Source: DAISJM01 sp036821485 (lineage in GTDB: Bacteria > Verrucomicrobiota > Kiritimatiellia > CAIQIC01 > JAGNIJ01). From it: a stretch of DNA of 64,000 nt. This document shows positions 33,254 through 41,239 of the stretch, piece after piece. Location: NCBI GenBank assembly GCA_036821485.1, contig DAISJM010000001.1, positions 62,001 through 126,000 of the forward strand, read 5' to 3'. The translations under genes were made by a program, and so were the position numbers. Under the pieces are notes generated by a model. It worked only from the letters and a program-made list of their open reading frames with translations, did no database searches and was not told the DNA's origin. Every line of letters starts with the position of its first letter. The stretch's first letter is position 1.

Positions 33254-34878
33254 AGTTCGACCGCAACAGGAAGGACTACGAGGAGCGCATCCGCCGGGGC
33301 CGCGCGTTCGCCGACGGCAAGCTGGTGCCGAAGGAGCGCGTGGTGGACCTGCTCAACGCCGTGCTGAAGCGGGGCGACCGGGTGTGCATCGAGGGCGACA
33401 ATCAGAAGCAGGCCGATTTCCTCGCAAAGCGGCTGCTCGAGGTGGATCGCAAAAAGATTCGCGACCTGCACATGGTGCAGTCGACGCTCGTGTTGCCGGA
33501 GCACGTCGAGCTGTTCCGGCAGGGCATTGCGTCGCGGCTGGATTTTGCCTACTCGGGCCCGCAAGCGAAGAACCTCTATCAATTGGTGGCCGAGAAGAAG
33601 GTCCGCATCGGGGCGATTCACACGTACCTGGAGCTCTACGGCCGTTACTTCGTGGACCTTTGTCCGCAGGTGGCGATGCTCGTTGCCGAGGCTTGCGACG
33701 ACGAGGGCAACATCTACACCGGGTTCAATACGGAAGATACGGCGCTGATCAGCGAGGCAGCCCACTTCAAGTCCGGCGTGGTCATCATCCAAGTGAAGGA
33801 GAAGGTGCGCAAGCTGCCGCGCGTGGACATTCCCGCGGGCTGGGTGGACTTCATCGTCGTCACCGGCGAGGAGTATCACCTGCAGGCGCTTTTCACGCGC
33901 GACCCGGGGAAGATCACTGCATCGCAAGTGCTCATGGCGATGATGGTGATGAAGGGTATCTACAAGGAATACCAGGTGCGGTCGCTGAATCACGGGCTTG
34001 GCTACGCCACGGCGGCGATTGAGCTGCTGCTGCCCACCTACGGGCGCGAGCTGGGCCTGAAGGGCAAGTGCTGTACGCACTGGGTGCTCAATCCGCATCC
34101 GACGCTGATCCCCGCGATCGAGCGCGGCTTCGTGGAGCACATCTATTCCTTCGGCGGCGAGCCGGGCATGGAGGCGTACACGCAGGCGCGGGGCGACGTG
34201 TTCTCGATCGGCTCCGACGGTAACCTGCGCTCGAATCGGTGCTACGCGCACATTGCGGGGTTGTACGCCATCGACTTGTTCATCGGCGCGACGCTGCAGA
34301 TGGACGGGGATGGAAATAGTTCCACAGCCATCAAGGGTATGATCGCCGGATTCGGCGGGGCGCCCAATCTCGGCGGCACCCCGCCGGGGCGGCGGAATTT
34401 CACCGAGGCGCTGGTGCGGGCGGGTCGCTGGGACGGGAAGGTGTTCCAGGGTCGCAAACTCGTCGTGCAGATGACGCCGACGGTGAGCGAGAAGAAGCAG
34501 ATCCCGGTGTTCGTCGAAGAGCTCGACGCGATGACGCTTTACCGGGACAAAGTTTTTGCGAAACCGCCGGTGATGATCGCGGGCGACCAGGTGACGCACG
34601 TGGTGACGGAGCGTGGCATCGCGTATCTCGACCGCTGCAAGGATTTGGCGACGCGGCGGCTGGCGATCGCCGCCGTGGCGGGCGACACACCGGTTGGCCG
34701 TACGATCAAGAAATCACAGGTGGGTCCGCTGCGACGCGCGGGCATTGTGAAGACGGCGGAAGACTTGGGGATCGATGTTCAGAAGGCGACGCCGGACCGG
34801 TTGGCGGCGCACAGCCTGGCCGATCTCGTGCGGATTTCGAAGGGCCTGTATTCTGTGCCGCCCGGCGTCACGGGGTGA
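33250..34878 (+). CDS. mdcA: Malonate decarboxylase alpha subunit-like CoA/ACP transferase (MdcA), orphan
   Basis: A 542-residue protein matching MdcA along its whole length: EGDNQKQADFLA, DLHMVQS, DFAYSGPQA, GAIHTYLELYGR, YTGFNTEDT, ATAAIELLLPTYG, WVLNPHPTLIPAIE, DGDGNSSTAIKG, RGRRNF-like and THVVTERGIAYL segments are all in the expected order. MdcA moves the acyl carrier between acetyl and malonyl groups. The acyl carrier, decarboxylase and holo-ACP genes (mdcBCDEGH) are not in this window. It may therefore act as a stand-alone CoA-transferase on malonate or a related acid made by the adjacent nitrilase-type amidase. It is translationally coupled to that amidase. Confidence 0.88.
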   Translation: MKFDRNRKDYEERIRRGRAFADGKLVPKERVVDLLNAVLKRGDRVCIEGDNQKQADFLAKRLLEVDRKKIRDLHMVQSTLVLPEHVELFRQGIASRLDFAYSGPQAKNLYQLVAEKKVRIGAIHTYLELYGRYFVDLCPQVAMLVAEACDDEGNIYTGFNTEDTALISEAAHFKSGVVIIQVKEKVRKLPRVDIPAGWVDFIVVTGEEYHLQALFTRDPGKITASQVLMAMMVMKGIYKEYQVRSLNHGLGYATAAIELLLPTYGRELGLKGKCCTHWVLNPHPTLIPAIERGFVEHIYSFGGEPGMEAYTQARGDVFSIGSDGNLRSNRCYAHIAGLYAIDLFIGATLQMDGDGNSSTAIKGMIAGFGGAPNLGGTPPGRRNFTEALVRAGRWDGKVFQGRKLVVQMTPTVSEKKQIPVFVEELDAMTLYRDKVFAKPPVMIAGDQVTHVVTERGIAYLDRCKDLATRRLAIAAVAGDTPVGRTIKKSQVGPLRRAGIVKTAEDLGIDVQKATPDRLAAHSLADLVRISKGLYSVPPGVTG

Positions 34879-34933
34879 ACATTTCGTCGAGGCGCAAAGC
34901 CTCTCCTTCAGCAGATTGCCGGAGGACGTGCTC

Positions 34934-36127
34934 CTACCGCTCCCAGTACGTCTTGAGCTTGGCCAGACCTTCCTTGATCAGGGGCAGATCGATGCCGGAG
35001 TAGGCGAACCTAATGTACACGCGATCCTCGCCGGGCAGGGGTCGGCCGAAGTGGCCGCGGGAGCAGAACGAGATGCCGGTGGCGTGGAGAGTGTCCAGGC
35101 GGAACTTCTGTTCGTCGGTGTATCCGAGCCGATGGAACACGTCGGTGACATCGGGGAAGAGGTAGAACGTGACCTCGGGCTTGTAGACCGTGACGCCCTT
35201 GATGCTGTTCAGCGCGTCCACGAGCACGTCGCGCCGCTCACGGAGGATGCGGATGATGTCCAAGGGGCCGGACTGATCGCCCTTCAGCGCTTCGACACCC
35301 GCGATCTGGACGAATTGGGGCGTGCATGACTCCTGGTTGACGTTCAGCTTGTTGATCACGTCGATGATTTCCTTGGGTCCAAGCGCCCCGCCGAGCCGCC
35401 AGCCCGTCATGGCGTAGCGTTTGGAGAAAGTCATCAGGATGACGGAGCGTTCCATCATGCCCGGTATGCTGGTGATGCTCTTGCTCTTGCCCGAGTAGCG
35501 AGTGTGGAAGTACGGCTCATCGGCGAGCACCCACAGGTTGTGGCGCATACAGAAGTCGGCCAGCCATTGCAGTTCGCTGTCGTCCGACTCTGCGCCCAAG
35601 GGGTTCTGCCCGTTGTTGAACACGATGAACCGCGTGCGCTTGGTGACCAACGACTCCATCTTGTCGCGCTGGAGCCGGAAGCCGTCCTTCGTCATCGTGT
35701 AGCCGTACGGCACAGCCGTGCCGCCGAGGAATTGGATCTGGGACTCGTAAATTGGATAACCCGGGTTCGGGTAGAGCGCCTCGTCACCCTCGTTCATGAG
35801 CGCCTGGAAAAACTTGCCGATGACCGGTTTGCCGCCCGGCTGGATCGACACGTTCTCTGCGGCGAAGTGTATGCCGCGATTCTTCCCGAGGTCCGCGGCG
35901 ATGACCTCGCGCAGCTCGGGGATGCCCGCGGCCGGACAGTAACCGGTCTTGCCATCCAGCAGAGCCTTGTGGGCTGCTTCGATGATGTTCAGCGGCGTGC
36001 GGATATTCATGTCGCCGAGGTGGAACGGATAGACCTTGTTCCCTTTGGCCGCCCAAGCGCGTGCGTCGTCCGAGACGGCAAAAGCAGTTTCGACACCCAA
36101 GCGGGATATGCGTGTGGCAAGGTTCAT
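34934..36127 (-). CDS. Class I/II pyridoxal-phosphate aminotransferase
   Basis: A 397-residue fold-type I aminotransferase. The PLP lysine lies in MTFSKRYAMTGWRLGG, the pyridine-binding region is seen in VLADEPYFHTRY, and NNGQNPLG occupies the position of the usual NNP-x-NP-x-G motif. The C-terminal substrate Arg is in VYIRFAYSG. It belongs to the aspartate/alanine aminotransferase-like group. The donor and acceptor are unknown. Convergent with mdcA and divergent from the transketolase-like gene, it may shuttle amino groups released from ring nitrogens. A GGAGGACC ribosome binding site precedes the ATG. Confidence 0.88.
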   Translation of the reverse strand: MNLATRISRLGVETAFAVSDDARAWAAKGNKVYPFHLGDMNIRTPLNIIEAAHKALLDGKTGYCPAAGIPELREVIAADLGKNRGIHFAAENVSIQPGGKPVIGKFFQALMNEGDEALYPNPGYPIYESQIQFLGGTAVPYGYTMTKDGFRLQRDKMESLVTKRTRFIVFNNGQNPLGAESDDSELQWLADFCMRHNLWVLADEPYFHTRYSGKSKSITSIPGMMERSVILMTFSKRYAMTGWRLGGALGPKEIIDVINKLNVNQESCTPQFVQIAGVEALKGDQSGPLDIIRILRERRDVLVDALNSIKGVTVYKPEVTFYLFPDVTDVFHRLGYTDEQKFRLDTLHATGISFCSRGHFGRPLPGEDRVYIRFAYSGIDLPLIKEGLAKLKTYWER

Positions 36128-36320
36128 CGCGAGGTCCTCCTAGTAACGTAACCCGAGTTAACATACCGACATGGGTCGGGCGTGTTCAGCCATCGCGGAG
36201 TCTTTCGACCTATATTTTTCCGTGCCGGCGCGGTATTGGTGAGCTGTTGGTTCCGTGTTCTTTATGGCGCGGATTACAATTACGAGTACGAGTGCGAACA
36301 AGAGCACGAGGAGAGACCCC

Positions 36321-38684
36321 ATGAGTGTTGCCTTCGGACCCCGCCGCGCTGTAATGATCAACATCGCCGACGAACTCAAGAATGGCCCTGCTCCTGTTTC
36401 AGAGGCGGATCTCAAATCATTCGAATTCCTCGACTTGGTGTATCGCTGCATGGTGGCGGTGCTCTACAACTACGTCCCGGGCTCCGGTCATCCCGGTGGA
36501 TCGATTTCCTCCGGCCGTTTCGTCGAAGGCATTCTCTATGACGCAATGGATTACGATTTCTCGGACCCGGATGCAGCGGGCGCGGACATGATTTCCTACG
36601 CCGCGGGCCACAAGGCCTTGGGGTTGTACGCGATGTGGGCGTTGCGCAACGAGGTGATGCGGATCGCGCGGCCCGACCTGTTGCCCAAGCGCGCCGAGCT
36701 TCAGTTCCGGCTCGAGGACCTGCTTGGCTTCCGGCGCAACCCGACGAACGACACGCCGCTGTTCAAGCAGTTCAAGGCCCGCGCGCTGGACGGACATCCG
36801 ACGCCCGCGACGCCGTTCATTCGTCTTTCCACCGGCGCATCCGGCGTGGGCGTGGCCGCTTCCTTCGGCCTTGCACTGGGCGCAAGGGACATCTATCGCG
36901 CGGATTCGCCGCGCGTGCACATTGTCGAAGGCGAGGGCGGGATGACGCCTGGCCGCGTGGCCGAGGCCTTTGCCGCCGCCAGCTCGACGCGCCTTGGCAA
37001 CATCATCATGCACATCGACTGGAACCAGGCGTCGATCGACAGCAACCGGGTATGCCGCGACGGCAATCAGCCCGGCGACTACGTCCAGTGGGATCCGGCC
37101 GAATTCGCCTACCTGCATGACTGGAATGCGATTCTCGTGCCGGACGGCAAAGATTTCCGCCAGGTGTTTGCGGCGCAGCACCGCGCGCGGGCGCTGGACA
37201 ACGGGCAGCCGACGGCGATTGTCTATCGCACGGTCAAGGGTTGGCAGTATGGCATCGAAGGCCGTGCGTCGCACGGCGCAGGCCACAAGCTCTGCTCGGC
37301 GGGCTACATGTCCGCTGTGATGCCGCTTACCGTTGAGGCACAGACGCGCCTGCCGCAGTGCCAGAGCGATATGCGCTGTGGCGGCACCGACCGCAATATT
37401 ATCGAGCAGTGTTACTGGGACGCGCTGTTGGTGGTGCGCGAGTCGTTGACGAAGCACCGCGATCGTATCGCGCCGTTGGCCGAACGGATTGCAGCATCAC
37501 GCGAGCGCCTGCAGAAGCGCGGCCGGAAGCCGCACGCCGGCGCGCCGAAGATTTCTGCGATCTACGACCGGAAGCAGGTGGACCCGAAACAGGTGCCTGC
37601 GGGCTTGGTACTGAAATCCGGTTCCTCGACGACGCTGCGCGCGGCGCTTGGCGATGTGCTGGGCCATCTCAACAAGCTCAGTGGCGGGGCCATCCTGACT
37701 GCGTCTGCCGACCTGCTGGGTTCCACATCGGCGTCGAACGCTGCCAAGGGATTCCCGGAAGGCTTCTTGCAGTACGATGCGAACCCGGACGCGCGATTAG
37801 TCGCGACAGGGGGCATCTGCGAGGACGCCATGGCCGGCATTCTGTCGGGTCTTTCCACCTATGGTTTCCATGTCGGCGCAGGTTCGTCGTACGGCGCATT
37901 CGTTGCGCCGCTCGGGCACATTGCCGCGCGGTTGCACGGCATTGGCAACCAGGCGCGGCAGGCTCTGGTCCCGGACGATCCGTTCAAGCCGTTCATTCTG
38001 ATCTGCGCACATGCCGGATTGAAAACGGGCGAGGATGGCCCGACGCATGCCGATCCGCAGCCGCTGCAACTGCTGCAGGAGAATTTCCCGAAGGGCGTGA
38101 TGATCACGCTTACGCCGTGGGACCCGCAGGAGATGTGGCCGCTGGTGATCACGGCGCTGCAGAAGCGGCCGGCCGTGATCGCGCCCTTTGTCACGCGGCC
38201 GAATGAGAACGTGCTGGATCGTGCGGCGCTGAAACTGTGCCCGGCGGGCGACACTGTCACCGGCCTGTACGCTTTGCGGAAAGCGGATCCGGCCCGCCGC
38301 CGTGACGGCACGATCGTGCTGCAGGAGAGCGCGGTGGCCTATGCCTTTGTCGAGGAAGCGTTGCCGCTGATCGACAAGGCGGGCCTCAACCTGAATGTAT
38401 TCTACGTTTCGTCGGCGGAGTTGTTTGATCTCCTGCCCGACGCCGAGCGCGAGAAGATATTCCCCGAGGAACTTGCGCAGGAAGCGATGGGCATCACCGG
38501 GTTCACATTGCCGACGATGCACCGCTGGGTGCGGTCGGCGCGCGGATTGGCGCACACGCTGCATCCGTTCATGCGGGGTCACTTCCTGGGCAGCGGTGCG
38601 GGAGCGGCCGTGCTGGCCGAGGCGCATCTCGACGGTGCAAGCCAGTTCAAGGCGATCGAGAAGTACATCAAAGCGCGCGGATAG
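36321..38684 (+). CDS. Transketolase/pyruvate-dehydrogenase-E1-like thiamine diphosphate enzyme
   Basis: A 787-residue ThDP enzyme in one chain. N-terminal features are GSGHPGGSIS (about residues 55-64), AAGHKALGLY, and EGEGGMTPG followed about 28 residues on by DWNQ, corresponding to the G-D-G...N ThDP motif with Asp replaced by Glu. The pyrimidine-binding domain begins at about 430, and HAGLKTGEDGPTHADPQPLQLL is the typical transketolase His/Glu region. A regulatory-type C-terminal domain ends in AIEKYIKARG. The start at 36321 has GAGGAG 7 bp upstream; the in-frame extension to 36255 does not. The true substrate is unknown; a 2-keto acid or ketose donor is expected. Confidence 0.85.
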   Translation: MSVAFGPRRAVMINIADELKNGPAPVSEADLKSFEFLDLVYRCMVAVLYNYVPGSGHPGGSISSGRFVEGILYDAMDYDFSDPDAAGADMISYAAGHKALGLYAMWALRNEVMRIARPDLLPKRAELQFRLEDLLGFRRNPTNDTPLFKQFKARALDGHPTPATPFIRLSTGASGVGVAASFGLALGARDIYRADSPRVHIVEGEGGMTPGRVAEAFAAASSTRLGNIIMHIDWNQASIDSNRVCRDGNQPGDYVQWDPAEFAYLHDWNAILVPDGKDFRQVFAAQHRARALDNGQPTAIVYRTVKGWQYGIEGRASHGAGHKLCSAGYMSAVMPLTVEAQTRLPQCQSDMRCGGTDRNIIEQCYWDALLVVRESLTKHRDRIAPLAERIAASRERLQKRGRKPHAGAPKISAIYDRKQVDPKQVPAGLVLKSGSSTTLRAALGDVLGHLNKLSGGAILTASADLLGSTSASNAAKGFPEGFLQYDANPDARLVATGGICEDAMAGILSGLSTYGFHVGAGSSYGAFVAPLGHIAARLHGIGNQARQALVPDDPFKPFILICAHAGLKTGEDGPTHADPQPLQLLQENFPKGVMITLTPWDPQEMWPLVITALQKRPAVIAPFVTRPNENVLDRAALKLCPAGDTVTGLYALRKADPARRRDGTIVLQESAVAYAFVEEALPLIDKAGLNLNVFYVSSAELFDLLPDAEREKIFPEELAQEAMGITGFTLPTMHRWVRSARGLAHTLHPFMRGHFLGSGAGAAVLAEAHLDGASQFKAIEKYIKARG

Positions 38685-38832
38685 AGGGTGTCGGGAGCAA
38701 GGGCAAGAGCGAGAGCATGTGCCTTCGGCAGTCGTCTTGCCCCTTGCTTGAAAGGATTCCTTTTCCGTCCCACTCTCTCCCTGTCTTCATTGCAAGTCCC
38801 CCTCCTCTCTCTTTTCTTGCACGTAGAGCAGA

Positions 38833-38860
38833 GACTTCATGCGCATATGCGCATGAAGTC
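38833..38860. repeat. Perfect 28-bp palindrome
   Basis: GACTTCATGCGCAT is followed at once by its exact reverse complement, giving a perfect 28-bp palindrome without loop. It lies in the 400-bp gap after the transketolase-like gene, in sequence with no ORF of its own. It could be an operator for a large dimer or part of a mobile repeat. Confidence 0.8.
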
Positions 38861-38936
38861 ATATGCGTTGCGAGGGTTGAGGCCTCTGTGAGTCGCGAAA
38901 GATGAAATATTCGTGAGTCGTGAGGGATGAGATCTT

Positions 38937-38996
38937 CAGCACGGGCGGCGCCAGCCAGTTCGCAGCGATCGAGAAGTACATCAAGGCGCGCGGCTG
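38937..38996 (+). pseudogene. Remnant of a second transketolase-like gene 3' end
   Basis: These 60 bp encode GASQFAAIEKYIKARG followed by TGA, nearly identical to the last 16 residues of the transketolase-like protein ending at 38684 (GASQFKAIEKYIKARG), with several silent base differences. Nothing upstream resembles the rest of the gene. It is a decayed duplicate or the relic of a lost paralogue. The stop codon falls in the loop of the first REP-like hairpin, so the mobile hairpin begins exactly at the gene end. Confidence 0.8.
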
Positions 38997-39088
38997 AAGC
39001 CGCGCGCGGTCTTCCGCGTAAACGCGGAACTCGGGCGGTCGGAGTCCCGCCTTTAGGCGGAAGCGTTTGGCCACGCTTCAGCGTGGCG
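38985..39088. repeat. REP-like cluster of four hairpins downstream of the RAYT gene
   Basis: Four consecutive perfect stem-loops: 38986-39007 (9-bp GCGCGCGGC stem, TGAA loop), 39012-39029 (TTCCGCGT/ACGCGGAA), 39047-39060 (CCGCCT/AGGCGG) and 39070-39087 (GCCACGCT/AGCGTGGC). The first two and their spacing recur almost exactly at 39760-39811 on the other side of the transposase gene. This is the arrangement of REP elements mobilised by RAYT proteins. Confidence 0.85.
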
Positions 39089-39090
39089 AC

Positions 39091-39693
39091 TCACAGGTCA
39101 GGCTCGTCCCATCCGTGCCCCATTTCAAGAACTGGGTATTTCTTCCATGTGCGCTCAGCATAGTCCCTTCCGACCCGATCCAGATATGGGGCTGCACTGG
39201 AAAACGGCCAATCGGTCCAGCGAGCGGCATACCCGTGGCGGACGGCATTGTGGTGAATGTAGTTGAGGGTGGCCCAGCGGTGATCGACAGACCGGACAGG
39301 CTTCAGCAGGCAGGCATGCCAGCATTTGCGACCCGCTGCGTTGTCCTCGACGTTCCATGTGTGAGAAGTGCGCCCATGAAGTTGTCCAAGGGCTTTGCGC
39401 AGCCGGGTCACATCAATGCATTGGACCAGTGCATGGTAGTGGTTGGGCAGAATACACCATGCCATGGTGACGAGGGTTTCCGCTCTCAGAAACGCATCCA
39501 AATCGTTGGAGAAGGATGAGAGTCGTTGTGGGGTTGATCCGAGCAGCATGGCGTGCTCGTAGCAGGATGCGGCCAGATGAAACCAATTTGTCTCCAGTCC
39601 GTGCGGCGGTCGGTGCCAAGGCTGCTTTGATATCTGGCGCAGCCTGAGAACATCGGCTCGCTGGGCGGGTGTCATCTTGCGCCAGTTGTACAT
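39091..39693 (-). CDS. REP-associated tyrosine transposase (RAYT, IS200-like)
   Basis: A 200-residue single-strand-DNA transposase-like protein. The metal-binding HUH-type motif appears as LPNHYHALVQ, and the likely catalytic Tyr lies in TLNYIHHNAVRHG. The N-terminus MYNWRKMTPAQRADVL-RLRQ is typical of the planctomycete/verrucomicrobial RAYT group. An alternative start at 39723 adds ten residues. Such proteins process REP hairpins, and two copies of a REP-like module flank the gene. There are no terminal inverted repeats of a classical IS. Confidence 0.88.
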   Translation of the reverse strand: MYNWRKMTPAQRADVLRLRQISKQPWHRPPHGLETNWFHLAASCYEHAMLLGSTPQRLSSFSNDLDAFLRAETLVTMAWCILPNHYHALVQCIDVTRLRKALGQLHGRTSHTWNVEDNAAGRKCWHACLLKPVRSVDHRWATLNYIHHNAVRHGYAARWTDWPFSSAAPYLDRVGRDYAERTWKKYPVLEMGHGWDEPDL

Positions 39694-39759
39694 GTGTTTA
39701 TCCCCGGGTCTAAGGGGGCGCATGATGTCTCAAACTGTGTCTGCAGCGAAGTCTTTTTT

Positions 39760-39811
39760 TGCGCGCGGCTGAAGCCGCGCGCGGACTTCCGCGTAAACGC
39801 GGAACTCGGGC
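39760..39811. repeat. REP-like double hairpin upstream of the RAYT gene
   Basis: Hairpins at 39761-39782 (GCGCGCGGC/GCCGCGCGC, TGAA loop) and 39787-39804 (TTCCGCGT/ACGCGGAA) match the module at 38986-39029 with one base difference in the spacer (GGAC versus GGTC). A run of seven T precedes it. It abuts the stop codon of the serine dehydratase gene, and could also end that transcript. Confidence 0.85.
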
Positions 39812-39812
39812 G

Positions 39813-41087
39813 TCAGCACTGCGCGGCGCCGGTCGGATCTGGCGGTACGGCGGGGGCTTCCTTGCCGGCGCGTTTTCGCCAGAGTTGTGCGAGCCCGCCG
39901 AGCGCTGTTTCGCGGTAAGCTGCCTGCAGGTCGTGGCCGGTTCGGTACATGACCTCGACCACATCATCAAAGCTCACCAGGTGTTTCCCGTCGGTCAGCG
40001 TTGCGAACATGGCGCATTCGAACGCGCGCAGGCAGGCGGTCATGTTGCGTTCGATGCAGGGAATCTGGACGTAGCCCTCCACCGGATCGCACGTGAGGCC
40101 GAGGTGATGCTCCATGCCGATCTCAGCCGCGTACTCGATCTGCCGGATATTTCCACCCAGGATTTGTGCGCCCGCGGCGGCGGCCATGGACGACGCTGAG
40201 CCGATCTCGCCCTGGCAGCCGACCTCGGCGCCGGAGATCGATGCATTGGCTCGGATCACCGCGCCGAACAACCCCGCCGTGGCCAGCGCCTTGAGGATTG
40301 TATCGGTCGGCACCTTCTTGATCGTTTCGTAATAGTAGAGCAAGCCGGGCACAACGCCCGCGGCGCCGCAGGAGGGGGCGGTGACAATCTGGCCGCCAGC
40401 GGCGTTTTCCTCCGCGACAGCGAGAGCGAAGGCGGAAAGATAGGTCAGCCCGCGATGTGGCGTATCAAGTTCCGCAGCCTTTTCGTAGATGCTTCGGGCG
40501 CGGCGTCGCAGCTTGAGAGAGCCGGGAAGAAACTCTTCCCTGCTTTCGATGCCGCGGACGACGCAGCGCTTCATGGCGTCCCAAATGGGGGTGAGGCGTT
40601 GCCAGATGTCTTCTTCCTGCCGTTCGAGATACTGCCAGAAATTGAGGCCGCGATCTTCGCAGAAGGAGAGGGTGCTGGAGATGGTGCGCGCCGGGTAGCG
40701 TTTCACTTCCTTGTCGCCGGTCAGTCCGTTGGCGTCAACGAGATTGCCGCCGCCGATGCTGAAGACGGTCCACTCTTTCAGGAGTTGGCCTTTGCGATCC
40801 AGCGCTTCGAAGCGCAGGGTGTTGGGATGACTCAGGGCCGTGGTCGTCGTATCCCAGACGAACTCGTGAGGAATAGAGCCGAGCGCCTCGCTGATACTTT
40901 TGTCGGTGAGATGGCCCCTGCCGGTGGCGGCAAGGCTGCCGAAGAGCGTGATACGAATACGGGCGGGCGGCTGTTCCATCATCTTCAGAAACCACTTCGC
41001 CGCGCGTTGCGGCCCCATGCTGTGGGAGCTCGATGGTCCGCTGCCGATTTTGAATATCTCGAAGATGGAACCGACGTAAGGCTGCAT
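39813..41087 (-). CDS. sdaA: L-serine dehydratase (iron-sulfur, single chain)
   Basis: A 424-residue L-serine ammonia-lyase converting serine to pyruvate and ammonia. The N-terminal beta domain begins with SIFEIFKIGSGPSSSHSMGP, and the catalytic alpha domain includes APSCGAAGVVPG, GAEVGCQGEIG and LTCDPVEGYVQIPCIERN, whose cysteines ligate the oxygen-labile 4Fe-4S cluster. The presence of this enzyme fits an anaerobic lifestyle. In the catabolic context it would convert serine (from glycine or another ring-derived fragment) to pyruvate. It is divergent from ygeW. Confidence 0.93.
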   Translation of the reverse strand: MQPYVGSIFEIFKIGSGPSSSHSMGPQRAAKWFLKMMEQPPARIRITLFGSLAATGRGHLTDKSISEALGSIPHEFVWDTTTTALSHPNTLRFEALDRKGQLLKEWTVFSIGGGNLVDANGLTGDKEVKRYPARTISSTLSFCEDRGLNFWQYLERQEEDIWQRLTPIWDAMKRCVVRGIESREEFLPGSLKLRRRARSIYEKAAELDTPHRGLTYLSAFALAVAEENAAGGQIVTAPSCGAAGVVPGLLYYYETIKKVPTDTILKALATAGLFGAVIRANASISGAEVGCQGEIGSASSMAAAAGAQILGGNIRQIEYAAEIGMEHHLGLTCDPVEGYVQIPCIERNMTACLRAFECAMFATLTDGKHLVSFDDVVEVMYRTGHDLQAAYRETALGGLAQLWRKRAGKEAPAVPPDPTGAAQC

Positions 41088-41184
41088 GGTGGGTACAGCT
41101 TACCCCGGTTTCTCTTGGCTTTCACGCATATTTGAATGGTAGGATGACCGCCATGGCGGTGGGCTAAACGCCGCAGGCTTTCTT

Positions 41185-41193
41185 TGGTAGAAT
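41185..41193 (+). promoter_or_regulatory. Extended -10 promoter candidate for ygeW-arcC
   Basis: TGGTAGAAT fits an extended -10 element (TGn followed by TAGAAT). No good -35 box is seen 17 bp upstream, as is common for this promoter type. It lies 46 bp before the ygeW start. Confidence 0.4.
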
Positions 41194-41239
41194 ACACGCC
41201 GTTGACCATGGCGTTTCGCCGACAAGGAGCTACGGAGAG

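Noticed and set aside
38985..39088. Closely spaced repeats that might be a CRISPR array
   Set aside because: The four hairpins differ in sequence and lack uniform spacers. They match REP elements of the adjacent RAYT gene.
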